NCBI GenBank assembly: GCA_024734495.1 | Contig: JALMQS010000274.1 | Span: 84,753-148,752, forward strand | Direction: 5' to 3' | Source: Forficula auricularia | Taxonomy: Eukaryota; Arthropoda; Insecta; Dermaptera; Forficulidae | Length of the DNA stretch: 64,000 nucleotides | Shown: positions 1 through 11,736 of the stretch, in pieces | How the letters are laid out: each line of letters starts with the position of its first letter | How positions within the stretch are numbered: the first letter of the stretch is position 1 | Program-made: the position numbers and the translations under genes | Notes under the pieces: model-generated | What the model was told of the DNA's origin: nothing | Databases searched by the model: none | The model's input: the letters and a program-made list of their open reading frames with translations, nothing else

Positions 1-349
1 CTGAAATTAAAACTGACGAATAGAAAAAGTTGAAAGAAAACAAAATTCAAAACAATACCTTCACTTTAAGATCCGTGATTCCTTTGGGTAGAAGACAATA
101 ATGTAAGTGAGACTTCAATACTCTCGGAGAAGGATAATCCTTAATTAGAGTGAGATAATCCTTTTTACTTGGAAACATTCGGCATAATCTGAATAGATAA
201 AAGGCAATTATAAAATAAAGAACTACTCAGAATATAAAAAAAAATCAATTACTGAAGACATTAAATTAGGGGTGTCCAAATTCTGAAACGCAAAGTAAAT
301 GCTTTTTACAACTAACAAAGGGTAAATGGAGGGACTGGGATGGCCAATC

Positions 350-1230
350 AGATGACAGACACTTTTGCATTTTTAGACTTCTGGGGTCCTACTGATTATG
401 TTTACAAAATTTGTTTGAGTTTGCTCAAATAGCCTATATTTTTAATTTTTAACCCCCCTCCACCCCCTTAATTTTGGGTCGATATGCACCAAAATCTAAT
501 CAGTTCCAGGTGAGACAACATTGCAGCAAGGTTTGGGGTGGGCTCGGGTTCTGTGAGAGTTGAATCCATCATACTCTCATGGAAGGGAGTGTGGTGGCAT
601 AAAGCGGTGCCTCCCCTTGTCGCCCAGAGAATTTCCTAGAGAACTTTATGCGATATGACCTTCAGGGCGATGAGGGGTTCTTTGATGAATTTTTACAGCT
701 TCGACAGGAGAACTTATAGGGAAATCGTCATGCGCTAGAAATTGTATATAGAAAGAAAAAAATATTTGTAAATATATTATGTAAATGTTCCTATAATTAT
801 GTAAATTCTCCTATAATTAAATTCACCCGACTATGTAAATATTTCTTGTTAGTAGAGGCCCCCACCTGAGTGGCCCAATAAACGAAAAATCAATGAACCA
901 AACTACGTGTGAAATTTGGTTTCGATATTCACACTATTTTTGAGCTAGCTCGTCCACAAAAATTTGGTAACGCACAGACTAACAAACAGAATAACAGAAT
1001 AACAGACTAACAGACATTTTGACAAAACAATTATTATCTCGAAAAATATAATTTTTTCGATGTTCACTTATTAGAGCTTTTTTGTAGAGCGAAATGCCAT
1101 GGTTTCGCTCAATTTTTTTAATCAAAATAGTTTCAACCGTTTTTGAGATATTTCGAAAAAAAGAAAGAAAAAAAACACATTTTTCATGCACGACATACAA
1201 TACTTGACCATACCCTGTATGGTAAAGTTA
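350..1230 (-). repeat. Dispersed repeat family A, copy 1
   Basis: This block matches the reverse complement of 40141-40830 and, for its right part, 9640-9920. All three share a stretch around a short inverted repeat reading ACCATACAGGGTATGGT or similar, followed by an A/T-rich segment with GAAATATCTCAAAAACG-like text. The short reading frames here are not conserved between copies, so they are not treated as genes. About 390 bases near 495-888 are absent from the 40 kb copy and look like a later insertion. The block sits in intron 2 of sulfotransferase copy A. It is probably a non-autonomous element; its class is unknown. Confidence 0.6.
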
Positions 1231-1289
1231 AAACGAAACACACCAGATTCACACAAAAATAAAATCACTAAAAGGGTAAATTGAACAAA

Positions 1290-1662
1290 CAAATTGTAAT
1301 TCTTATTTCTATCATTATATTTTTTTAACAATAAGCTATAAGTTGAACAAAGTCCCTGCGTGTCTGTTCTGAAATTTACTGTATCACTCAAGGGGATATG
1401 GATCATTTCACTTTTCGCGTATACAGGCTCAAAATCGAATATTTTTGCATTATCAAACTCGAACCGATGATCAAATTCAAAATGATGGGACGCTAATGCT
1501 GTCTTCTCTTTTTTTCAAAAAATTAGTCACTCTGCAATCTGAGACACGTTGTGCTAATCTCTTTTTCAAATATTGGGATGTTTGGCCGACGTAAGATTTC
1601 CCACAGGAACAAGGTATTTTGTATACCACGCACGATCTTCTCAAGCTTGAGTTGTTTACCAA
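1290..1662 (-). pseudogene. Penelope-like element remnant, GIY-YIG endonuclease and C-terminus
   Basis: On the minus strand, 1662-1477 reads VVYKIPCSCGKSYVGQT followed by LKKRLAQ. This is the GIY-YIG endonuclease start typical of Penelope-like retroelements, with YK-P and YVGQT in place of the GIY and YIG motifs. After a frame change the next frame reads ALASHHFEFDH, then KIFDFEPV and SEMIHI, the usual C-terminal segment of the same family. No reverse transcriptase domain is present, so this is a 5'-truncated, frame-broken fossil. It abuts the 120-base satellite at 1680. Confidence 0.75.
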
Positions 1663-1679
1663 AAAAGAATTTAGTCTTT

Positions 1680-2330
1680 TTGATTTTAAGTCGATTCTTC
1701 CACGTTTTCAGTAGAGGTTGCCATTAATAGTCAAAACATCAAAAATGGAATGCAATAAGGTTATTCCTCTAGTATTAGATAAGAATCGATCACAATTTTT
1801 TATTTTAAGCCGATTCATCCATGTCTTCAGCAATGATTACCAATAATAAACGAAGCGTCCAAAATCTAATGTAGAATTATTATTCCCCAAGTAATAGATG
1901 AGAATCAATCGCTATTTTTTGATTTTAAGTCGATTCCTTCATGTCTTCAGCAATGGTTACCAATAAAAACCGAAAACGTCAAAAATCCAATATAGAATGG
2001 TTATTCCTCAAGTACTAGATGAAAATCAATCGCTATTTTTGATTTTAAGTCGATTCCTTCATGTCTTTAGCAATGGTTACCAATAAAAACCGAAACGTCA
2101 AAAATCCAATATAGAATGGTTATTCCTCAAGTACTAGATGAAAATCAATCGCTATTTTTTATTTTAAGTCGATTCCTCCATGTCTTCAGCAATGGTTACC
2201 AATAAAAACCGAAACGTCAAAAATCCAATATAGAATTGGTTATTCCTCAAGTACTAGTTGAGAATCAATCGCTATTTTTGATTTTAACTCGATTCCTCTA
2301 TGTCTTCAGCAAAGGTAACGGATAAGAAAA
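1680..2330. repeat. Tandem satellite, about 120-base unit, 5.5 copies
   Basis: Units start near 1680, 1802, 1921, 2041, 2161 and 2281, each with GATTTTAAGTCGATTC or a one- to three-base variant, then CATGTCTTCAGCAATGGTTA. The central units (1921-2280) are nearly identical and the outer ones more diverged, as expected if the array grows by unequal exchange. It lies in intron 2 of sulfotransferase copy A. Confidence 0.85.
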
Positions 2331-4024
2331 CAACGCAGTTGCTATGGTTACTTATAAAATTTCCTCCCAAATTTTTAGCATTTCACAGAGAGAAGCCTAT
2401 CCACTCTTACTTAAGCAAGGTTAAATGAGCTATATTAAAACAATCAAATGAATAAATTTTAAAGAATTTAAAATAAAAATTAAAAAAGTACTATCTTACT
2501 TTAGAGTAAAGTACTTGTATAGATTTAGAATTTGTTGCTAGTTCGGAGATGAAGAAAAGGTCGTGGACTGTAGTTTTTTAATAAAAAAGGCCTTTTTGTA
2601 TTTAGATGTTATTTAATGAGATGAGATATATTTACATAAATAATGAGGCTTCACCTGGTGCAATGATAAAAGAATATCCTATGGTTCGCTTTGTTCCTTA
2701 TAAATTAGTATCTGTCCCTGGTTCGTAATGTAATATTAAATCCGTTAGAAATTTTCAGAGTCTCGCGTGGGTCCTTCAAATGTGTATCAATCCAATAAAA
2801 TCGTAGTCCAAAAGAGAGTTTTCCAATTGAGTAGCACGGTCAAATAGTGTTTAAATCAATCAGAGCTTTTGGATATTTTTTCTTAACGAATGGAATGAAA
2901 CAAAACAGAAGGTTGAGCGCAAGAGGTATTTTTACAAGTGATATGTGTCGACAAGCAGAAAATGTTAGCCGGCACCCGTATCGTTTCTATTGGCTAGACC
3001 AAAGTTCGGCCGGATAGAAACCACCTATTTTGAATTTTATACAGTACTTTAAAATATAATTTTACTAAAAACTTTATTTTACCTTTTTTGTGGTCCCCAA
3101 GGCACTTAATTAGGCTATTAAATTTCATCAAAATTGGTTAAGTCATTTTTAAGATATTTAGAAAAAACTAAAAAAGTACTGAAATAAAATACTAATGTTT
3201 GTGGGCCGATATGTACCAAAAACTAATCAGCGCTTCATTTTGTTAACTAATGGTAGGTTTTCAATTTCAATTCAATCAGTGCAACGGTGTGGAAAAAATC
3301 GTGGGCCAAAAAAACGATAACATTCATCCATCCATCCGCACTCACTAAATGAAAAAATCGCACTTTTTGGCCTCTCGACGAGACCCCATGTAATTTTTGG
3401 CAAAACCGTCACGCAGCTAAAATTCAACCTAATTGAATACTACAATTTGTGACTTTAATTGAGTCCGTGGGTTCCGTAGTCTTTACCTGAGGACCCTTTG
3501 AAGTCGCGCTTGCCTCGAGACCGATTACAATACTTTCCCCATGCTTCGCATTGGATAAAGTAAAATTTTAGTGTACAACTAGTAGGTATAAAGTAGGCAG
3601 TAGTTCTAATGTTATTTCTCTATTTGTAAGGGTAGGGGCAAAAACTGTTGTTTTCTCGTGTAATGAATTGGCTTGTATTAATATTTTAAGGGGTTTTATT
3701 AAAAAACTTACGGGACTAGAGAAAGAAGTGATACACGCGATACTCAAAATTGTATTATAATTGTAAATTGCAATACTATTATATATTATTAATTATTTAA
3801 ATACACATTAGTTTTAAAAATTTTTTAAGATACCAACCAAAATTTTTGTTAAAAACAATTATTGATTTTTTAAATTACAAAATGATTAATTATAATCAGA
3901 GTTAAATCTTGTAAAAATACTTATGATTCACGGGTCGAATTTGACTTCCCGGGCATGGATCCCGCAGAAAATGGGTTGGGAATGCCTGTATTAAATGTAA
4001 GAAAAAGTATTAATGTATATATAC
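2331..4024. other. Rest of intron 2 of sulfotransferase copy A; no gene seen
   Basis: AT-rich sequence with no open frame of note, no recognisable element ends, and no match to other parts of the window that I could see. A GC-richer patch at 3350-3560 has no recognisable product. Confidence 0.5.
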
Positions 4025-4631
4025 TCTATAAAAGGAGAGCGGTCTTCCAAGTATTCTGCTTGTGCTTGATCATAATCCAAATTATTCATCAAAAGCCAGA
4101 CCATCTCTTGAGTCCAGGTGGTTCCTGAAAGATGGAAGTTTATAGTTATTAAATAATTTAATAATTATATTTTTTCATGTTCTTCTTAATGAATGTAAAA
4201 ATCGAATATATACGATCTATCTTTTTCCTCCTAAAATTATTTAGTATAATCTCGCCAGGTGTATGGTAAAGTCATGTGGATGGCCACATCAGCTTATTTT
4301 GAATTTATTTTTGGTCGCTGCCCAATATAATTTCTTCATTGTCATTGTTTTATTATGTTTTTCGACCCCAAAATTTAGTTACGTGACTCAAAATGGGGTG
4401 GTTGCGACCATTGGCGTAGTTATGGAGTTTTCCTAGGGGCGGCAGCCGGCCATCTGATTATCAGCACAAGGTTTCAATTTTGGTTATCCGATTAGTGATC
4501 AACTAATTTTTTACTAGAATTGACAAACTTTGGAAGTAACGAAATAATTTGATGAGAAATACATAAGTAATGCCTCGTAATAATGGAGAATCAAGAATAA
4601 TGTGTTTATAGGGAGTATTTATCTACCTTTC

Positions 4632-5205
4632 CACTCAAATTCATATAAAGACTTTTATTAAAGTACATTTAATTTCCATCATAAAAGTTTATATGAGAGA
4701 AATGTCTAAAATAAATAGTTTACTAGTTATGTAAATGTAAATATTTTTCAATATAAAAATTCAAGCCCAATGAATTGCCCTGGTAATTTTTTGATCAAAA
4801 AATATTGGTTGATGACACGGATTTCAATAAAAATCTTGACATTAAATCTAAAACCGCTTTTATTTTTGTAAATTAATTTTTACTTTTCTAAGAAACAAAT
4901 ATTTAATTTTTACTGTTTATCCTCTCTAGATATTTAAATAGTCATTGGAGCTAGTTATACATAATGAATTTTCTGTAGTAAATTAAATTATAAACATGTT
5001 TCTTCATTAGAATTTTTTTATATGTAGAATATCTAGGACGTTAGACCAATATATTCAACTTTCGACATAAATTTTACTATTACTGCTCTAACCCTTTAAG
5101 GTAAATAAATTCATATAAGGACTTTTATTAAAGAAGATTTTATTTCCAACAGATAAATTATATGGGAGAAATGTCTAAAATCAATAGTTTACGAGTTAAA
5201 AGATA
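4632..5205. repeat. Two imperfect direct repeats of about 100 bases inside a possible old DNA element
   Basis: The segments 4640-4730 and 5108-5205 share ATTCATATAAGGACTTTTAT-like text followed by GAGAAATGTCTAAAATAAAT. Outside them, GGCGTAGTTATGG near 4413 and an approximate inverted match (CCCTGGTTACGTCGC) near 5459 could be the ends of a hAT-like element of about 1.07 kb. No target duplication was found. Lies in intron 1 of sulfotransferase copy A. Confidence 0.4.
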
Positions 5206-5759
5206 TTGCAATTATGTAGAGTGGAATGGACTTTATGAATCAACAACAAAAAATGTCTCTCTGATCTCGACACAACCGCTCCATATAATAGACCAAAATT
5301 ATTATAAATGAGAATGTTGTTTTACCTACTTCTAATTTATTAAAGTGATTTTTAATAAAGAAAGACAGTTGTTAGCTAATTAGATTCTTCACAATAACGC
5401 ACATGATTCCTTAATAACCGAGTTTGGTTTCTATATTTTGTTTGTCGGAGAGTGATGCCCCCTGGTTACGTCGCTTCGGATTTAGGCAGACACAAATTAG
5501 ATAGTTTAACTGCTATTATAGACTACTGGACTAATCTGACAATTAAGTTCATTTAATATATTAATAAATTTTAAAAATAATATTTCTTACCACATTTGGG
5601 GTAAGTTACAATCCAAACATCATCCGGACGAATTTCTAAATTGATGAATTTCCTCAAGTGAATCAATCAAGGGTTGAAAATACTTCACAAAACACACCAT
5701 CACGTATTGGAATAGAGGTGGTTTTTTAATTTTTCTTCATTAGACTTTATTTCTGCCAT

Positions 5760-6782
5760 GATTAAAAATTAATAATCTGTAAATAAAAAAATTAATAAAT
5801 CTCAATAAATGATAGTAAAAGATTCAGGAGTACAAAATATTACAAAAACACTGATCTCTGAGAAAAAAAAAGAAATCTTCTTTAAAATACATTAAAATTT
5901 GTAATAAACATAATACAGTAAAACTTCGATAAAACAGACTAAACCAATCGAGTGGTGTCCGCTAAAGCTGAAAGTCCCTTATATGTATAATATGTATAAT
6001 AATCCGTTGAATTAGCAGATGTTAATTTTTACTTGTAATATTTGGAAGAATTTGTAAGTTAAATTAAAGTCCACAAAATCTCGAGTTTACTTGTTTTAAA
6101 ATATCGATTTTTACATGATTTTATTTAACCTCTAACTCAGTCTGTTTTCTGGATAGAAATTTGAAATCGAATTTTGACTTTTACCGAGCAGATTTTCTTG
6201 AAATTTTTCAGGCTTATCAAGGTATTTGTGATGAAAATACAATATATCATTAATTCTATAAATTTTCAAAGAAAAATATAATTTTAAATTTTAAAAAAAT
6301 CATGCAAGCATAAAGAAATTTCATATCATATAAATCGAAAGTATTTTTATTAAATAACACTCATCAATTTCGTTTCTGAGCCAATACTTAATGCAATTAT
6401 ATAAGAGAAATATATAATTTAATAGGGTCTTTGATATGTTTTACTAATTTTAGAATACATATAAAAAATGTATATTAATAATTTTTTAAAAAAAACACTC
6501 TTTATTTCAATATACACCAAAAAGCAAAAATTATTTTTTTTCAGTAGGTTACTCAAGAAATTTACTAAAATTAAAAAATTAAAGTTTGTTAAGTTGAAAT
6601 TAATAAAAATAAGCAGATACACTTTTTATTTTTATTTATGTGACTAGTGCAATACATTGAGTAATAGAAAAGAAATTCTGAGTTTTTATGCATTTTGAAA
6701 TCGATCCGTGTTAAAATGAAAAATTTTTTAAATTATATTATAGTTGAAAAAATAATAATAATTTAATACAAAGATAGCTTAC
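5760..6782. other. Leader intron of sulfotransferase copy A; no gene seen
   Basis: Very AT-rich, with long A and T runs. The short minus-strand frame at 6419-6622 is low-complexity and resembles no protein family. Confidence 0.5.
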
Positions 6783-6907
6783 GATTCGATATGTAATAGC
6801 TCTAATCAACTATCCGTTTCTTCTTTTTCCTGTTATCTATCTGGATCATCAATCGGAATCATCGGTTCTGCCCACTCTGAGCTCTTCTTACTCACGAAGT
6901 ATAAATA
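6783..6907 (-). promoter_or_regulatory. Predicted TATA promoter and non-coding first exon of sulfotransferase copy A
   Basis: On the minus strand a TATTTATA box (6907-6900) lies 29 bases before the A of a TCAGA initiator-like site near 6878. The following block ends at a GTAAGC splice donor (exon end 6783). The same arrangement, with the same donor and similar exon length (about 96 and 98 bases), stands upstream of copy B, and the sequence between is clearly related. The coding exon of each copy starts after a TTTACAG acceptor about 14 bases before its ATG, which fits splicing of this leader onto the ATG exon. Inference; no transcript data. Confidence 0.5.
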
Positions 6908-8273
6908 TTATAAGCGGATATGCAATAATTTATTTATTTTTTAAAGTCTTTCACTCCTCTGAATCACATTGTTTTTTTCATTTAATTACAATGACCTCTT
7001 TATATGAATTATATATTACACTAAGATAATTTTGTTGACAAACTTAATCTGTTGATATATCTTCTTCTAAAGTTCGAGTAATGTTTAAATAAGATAGTTT
7101 TATCCTTGGTATATAAAAGTTATATTTATATATTTATTCTTATCATTTTATCAGTGACGATGGGTTTTAAATAGATATCAGTATTAGAATATTACTAGGT
7201 TAGGTTCAAGTTATAACGTTGTATTAAAAACACTAGAAAATTTTCATTTTTTTTCTTTATTTTGCTTATCGTATTTAGAAAAACGTGGCGAAAAATCATT
7301 TTCAAATGAGATTTTTGTTCTTGGCTTTCTACTTGTCTTGAAATATCTGGAGTCCGAACCAATAATATCTCAATCTCGTTCTAGTACCAAAATTTTTCTC
7401 TTTCCAAACAAAGAATACATTAAATTTTGTTGTTTTTAAGATTCTATATAAAAAGTCAAAGGGGTCCCGTATAAGAAGTCAAAAGGAATCCTTTTAGTCT
7501 CGCTAAAATTTCTGCCTGTCCGTCTGTAAGATAATTGTAGATCGTAAACTAAATAAGATATAAGTAAACTGGAAATTGATAATTAAAATTTTAATAGAGT
7601 GAATATATATTTTGGGAAAGTTATTATTTTTTATGGAGCCTAAAATATAAAATATTTTTTTATCATGGGATGTGTGGTATAAATATATGGAACACTTCTA
7701 TAGGGGAAATAGCTTTAAGTATTTTTGTGTGAAAATTTTATAATTTTAATAATTTTTGCACCCCTCTCTCTTTGGGTCAATGTCATTTTCACATGGAGAA
7801 TTATTTCTGCAAGATCGCATAGGGTGCATTTGCGAAATTTTGTACAAATCGATCAACTTTCCCCGTAAACTTAACAATGGATTCCAATGCAGTTTTTTTA
7901 TACGCTGATTATTATGCAATTTCCTAATTTTTTATAACACGTCAGTTTTGAGATATTATCGGCCAAAACGACGAAAAATGCCATTTTGACCTATTTTCGA
8001 GTCACATTAGATATTAAACAATAAACAACAATATTTGAAATCAAAATATTTTGTTGGCGTAATATAAAACAGCTTCCTCTTTAGAACTCGAGTTATAACT
8101 AAAAAAACTAAGACCTCATGTTTTTATCTATGTTTATTATACTTAAAGATAAGAGTAAATAAATATTATATTTAATATTGATTTACTATGAGTTAAGGAT
8201 TCTAGGTCACTTATTTCACATTAAAATTAAAAATTAAAAGATATAAACAAATTTTTCTTTTTCAGTATATATA

Positions 8274-8298
8274 TTTCGGGCTATCGACCCATCTTCAG
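8274..8298 (-). ncRNA. Hammerhead-ribozyme-like core
   Basis: On the minus strand CUGAAGA is followed by a hairpin closed by GGG and CCC and then GAAA. This is the order of conserved residues in the hammerhead catalytic core. It lies just downstream of the Penelope-like coding fragment, where hammerheads are known in Penelope terminal repeats. Stem I and stem III pairing were not established. Confidence 0.35.
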
Positions 8299-8482
8299 GA
8301 AGTACAGAAAGTAACTAATTCAACTTATTGAATAACAGGTTATATATATGTTTATTGAACAGAGGGAAAGAATATTTGAATTATTTTAAAATGACACTTT
8401 CTCTTAGGCTATTGTTAAGTGAGAATATCAGGTTGGCGTTTGTTGACATAGGTGTGTTTAGATAAAAGAAAAGTTAGAAAGT

Positions 8483-8885
8483 TCATTGACTTGTGTCTCT
8501 ACGCTGGGAATAAATTTTTGGCTTAGTTATTAATAGGTCAATTATTATATTTTGTTTTACATCAAGTTGATTATTGATAATATTTTCATCGTTCGACAAG
8601 GCATATTTTATTTCCGTGGATTCAAGAAGATCCAATCTTAATCCTTTTCTTTCGAAATGAATAGGGGTGGGATTAGTAGGTGAAGGTGAGTGATCTAAAG
8701 AATATAGATGATTAGCAAATGCGGAAGTGGAATCTGGATTTATGGGTTGGTTTCTTATTAATTGTCTGTGGGAAGCTACATGTTCTTTATGCCGTTTTTG
8801 AAAGATCGTCCAGTTTGTCCAATATAAATTGCATCGCAATCGTTGCAATTTAATTTGTATACACCAGATCTATCTATTTTATCAA
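8483..8885 (-). pseudogene. Penelope-like element, GIY-YIG endonuclease domain
   Basis: The minus strand from 8885 reads SGVYKLNC, then CDAIYIGQTGRSF, the GIY-YIG signature, before a frame change near 8800. The next frame continues KKRHKEHVASH, STSAFANHL and a long open tail ending at 8483. This is the endonuclease module that Penelope-like retroelements carry C-terminal to their reverse transcriptase. The Cys residues before the YIG motif match the usual zinc-finger-like insert. The reverse transcriptase is missing. The fragment is frame-broken and surely inactive. Confidence 0.8.
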
Positions 8886-9639
8886 TTTTGTCAAGTTTTA
8901 TTATTTATTAATTGAGAGGATAAATTATTTATATTATAAAGGGCTGGAGTGATTCTATGCTTCCGGAAAATATTTGTTATTGGATAGGTTGATATGTTTA
9001 GAATAAAGGGATTCTTTTATAGATTTTTTCAGACGGACTCATAGTAAATCAATATTAAATATAATGTTTATTTACTTATCTTTATTAAAGATGTTTCACC
9101 TTGCACCAACACCACAATCTCTACTAATTATTTTATTATCCTTTATAATCACGTAGTTTTTAAGTTATAACTCGAGTTCTAATTGAGCTAAGAAACAAGA
9201 GCTAATTTGAAAATCAAGAGGACGTCAACAAAATATTTTGATTTCAAACATAGCTGTTTAATATTTAATGGGGCTCGAAAATAGGTCAAAATGGCTTTTT
9301 GTCATTTTGATCGATAATATCTCAAAATTCTGACCTGTTATAAAAAATTGGGAAATTGCATGATACTCGGCGTATAAAACTATACTGGAATCCATTGTTA
9401 GTTTTACGGGTAGAAATTTTTGTTTAATTTTTGTCGAGCAGTGTTATTATAGATTAAGTACTATTTTCATTAGGATCTCTTTTATAGCAAATTTCATTTT
9501 TCTAGTTTTTTTTTTTTTTTTTTTTTAGTTTGAAAATTTTTTAATTTTAATTTTTTAAGAACACTCCCCTCCCTCTTAATTTTGTGTTCAATTTCAACAA
9601 ATAGCTCTTAATCTCAATATAAAGAATATGCATTCGAAA

Positions 9640-9920
9640 TTCCATCGTATTATTCATATTAGTTTTTGAGCTACAGCAAGTACACAAATTTGAAACGTAC
9701 TAAACAAGTACTAAGGAATTAAAGACATTTTGGTAAACTAAATAATATAATTTTTCGATGTTTACTCATTAAGGCTTTTTGTAGACCATAACGCTATGGT
9801 TTCGCTCATATTTTTTATCAAAATAGTTTCAACCGTTTTTGAGAAATTTTGAAAAAACAAACAAAAAAAAACACTTTTTTCATGCATGATTACAATACTC
9901 GACCATACCATGCATTTAGG
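9640..9920 (-). repeat. Dispersed repeat family A, copy 2 (partial)
   Basis: Matches 1000-1230 in the same orientation, and 40141-40380 inverted. It includes the segment that reads, on the minus strand, GGTATGGTCGAGTATTGTAA. The copy is truncated relative to the 40 kb copy. The small frame at 9762-10016 is a by-product of the repeat. Confidence 0.6.
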
Positions 9921-10068
9921 TGGTAAAAGATAATTAATAAAATTTAGGGAACGCGGTGTTGGTTTATAGTGAAAGATTGTTAAAATTAAATTAGGTTGGA
10001 GTTGGTGGTGTTTCACAAGGAGAAAAATTAAAATACAAAGATTTTGTTTTTTTAGTTTACTCTATATA

Positions 10069-10093
10069 TTTCGAGCTCTTAAATCATCGTCAG
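10069..10093 (-). ncRNA. Hammerhead-like core, weak
   Basis: The minus strand has CUGACGA, 14 bases, then GAAA, beside the TA repeat. The intervening bases form only a poor stem, so this is probably a degenerate member of the family seen elsewhere in the window. Confidence 0.2.
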
Positions 10094-10103
10094 GAGAACA
10101 TTG

Positions 10104-10104
10104 A

Positions 10105-10142
<38 letters not shown>
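10104..10142. repeat. (TA)n microsatellite
   Basis: About 19 uninterrupted TA dinucleotides. Confidence 0.95.
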
Positions 10143-10145
<3 letters not shown>

Positions 10146-10887
10146 AAGTCAAGATTTAAATTAAATTAAATTCAGGAAAATGGACCCCTCACAGTGTGGG
10201 CAATGAGAATACATTTGTGTTGGTTTACATGTTTTATTTCTGTTTAAACAAATTACATTTCATGGCTTAACGTCTATAAGATTAGAGATTAGTTGTCATT
10301 GTTATTGCACTATGCATTTGAAATCCTACCATTTTTGTTTCGCCATGACGAAATAAATTTTTCTTAAAAATCCCGAGTACTCATTTGCTCATAAATGATG
10401 AAGAAAATGAGGTAAACCTCCGATCAAAATTAAAATAGTAGAGTTAGATAGAACAATAGAGTGAGATTTAATTTTCCAAAGATTTAGTTTCAAATGTAAT
10501 TTAATATTATATTAATTATATATTATAAGAAATAGTTTTTTGACAAAAGTATATTTATTACATAATTAATAGGGTTTATAAAAGACTAAAGGGAGAAGTA
10601 GAACTACTATTTCTTTTTGACGATAGAAGGGAAAATCGCTATCTGTTAAAGCTTCCTCTGTCCATTCATCGAGTCTCCGTTACTGCTCTTCTGTCAGCTC
10701 TTCTTTATGGCTTCCATTTACACCTCTAAAATAAAATAAAATTATTAAAATGTATTTTATGTCTATAGCTAAATCTAAATTATTTGAATAATTTATATTA
10801 GACTAAATTTTATCTTATACTATTACATTATATATACTTATGTTATTATTAAATAAGGAATATCTATATATACATATACTTATACAT

Positions 10888-11736
10888 CAGTGGCGGGTGG
10901 TGACTTTTCAACCAGAGGATGCTGACCAAAAAATTTATCCTTCATTTTTTTTAATTTTATTATAATCTTTGCTTTTTTGCAGATTTCATCGAATACGGAC
11001 GGCATCACTTTCTTTATTTTTCAAATTTAACATTAGATTTTTTGTTAAATATATTTTGAGACCTTCTCCCTCCTTGGGAAACGGATACAGCTTTGTGTGA
11101 ATGAGGGTAGGAGGTAGAAATGAATTCTTGTGACTTAAACTCATAGTCCCTGAAATGGAAATCGACCATCTACCACAATCAATCAGCCTGTCCTATAAGA
11201 AAATCTAAATTTCTCCTAATTCTATTGCTATAAGCAAGCTATGAACTTGTCTATAGTACTCTTAGTTATTTCCGATCTTATATATTGAGAGTTCTTAGAA
11301 ATGGATTAGTCCAGAAATTCTCGAATCATCTTTATTTTTCCTTTTGTGAATTATTTCTATTTTAATAGTTCCTCAGCGAGAACGAATTTTTATTCGACTA
11401 AAACTCGTCTGAGCTTGTCTTTGACCTGCTTGAACTGGAATATATACCAGGCAGGGAGTTGCAAGCCTTCTATCCGCACCCTTTTCGGAATAATCATTAA
11501 TTTTAATTGTCCCTTGAAACTATGCAACAATTTCATTTCATTTCGAGAGCCAATATACTTTTCAAAACAAAAAGGTGTTTTTTATAGAAATATTTGAAAT
11601 AACGGATAATAATTTGAAAATTTAAAGATCCTCTTAAAATTTAGAAGTCGACCTTATATATTTATGAAAATACTCTAAATGTTTGAAATTTTATGGATGC
11701 GCCGGATCTACAGCATCCATGGACCGCCCGCCACTG
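10888..11736. mobile_element. hAT-type non-autonomous element
   Basis: The ends are CAGTGGCGGGTGGT and its inverse ACCGCCCGCCACTG. The flanks TTATACAT and ATATACAT look like an 8-base target duplication with one difference. Size 849 bases. No transposase is recognisable. The plus-strand frame at 11346-11597 has no family resemblance. It sits in intron 6 of sulfotransferase copy B. Confidence 0.7.

Larger units (their letters stand above)
59..5759 (-). pseudogene. Cytosolic sulfotransferase copy A, exons 1-3, exon 1 frameshifted, 3' part outside window
   Basis: Sulfotransferases move a sulfuryl group from PAPS to hydroxyl or amine acceptors in the cytosol. Predicted exons, all with GT-AG borders, are 5759-5591 (ATG at 5759), 4124-4025 and 188-59. 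Exon 2 carries the PAPS-binding 5'-PSB loop, read GTTWTQEMVWLL, and exon 3 carries PRVLKSHL, whose His matches the usual catalytic histidine. Exons 2 and 3 are open. Exon 1 compared with copy B has three single-base insertions, near 5721-5727, 5676-5680 and 5637-5643. They sum to three bases, so the end of the exon is back in frame, but stops lie between them. Exon lengths 100 and 130 equal those of copy B. Later exons must lie left of the window. The copy is a pseudogene if the insertions are real, and a functional paralogue if they are consensus errors in A/T runs. Family assignment is firm; acceptor specificity cannot be told. Confidence 0.8.
7866..9417. repeat. Foldback element with arms of about 240 bases around a Penelope-like fragment
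   Basis: The left arm 7866-8103 and right arm 9169-9417 are imperfect inverted copies. For example, AACAATGGATTCCAATGCAG near 7874 is answered by TGGAATCCATTGTTAG near 9389, and CTCGAGTTATAACT near 8090 by AGTTATAACTCGAG near 9171. A second inverted pair, 8146-8210 with 9037-9090, lies just inside. The centre holds the GIY-YIG fragment and a hammerhead-like core. The structure suggests a Penelope-type insertion into an older foldback, or tail-to-tail Penelope copies. Confidence 0.6.

Noticed and set aside
979..1200. Minus-strand small frame also seen near 9762-10016
   Set aside because: Part of dispersed repeat family A; the reading frame is not kept between copies.
1680..2330. CRISPR-like array
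   Set aside because: The units are uniform 120-base tandem repeats without short-repeat/unique-spacer alternation; this is a satellite in a eukaryotic genome.
10566..10682. Programmed readthrough or selenocysteine at the stop in sulfotransferase copy B
   Set aside because: The stop is TAA, not TGA, nothing suggests a readthrough context, and the same copy already has a frameshift in exon 6.
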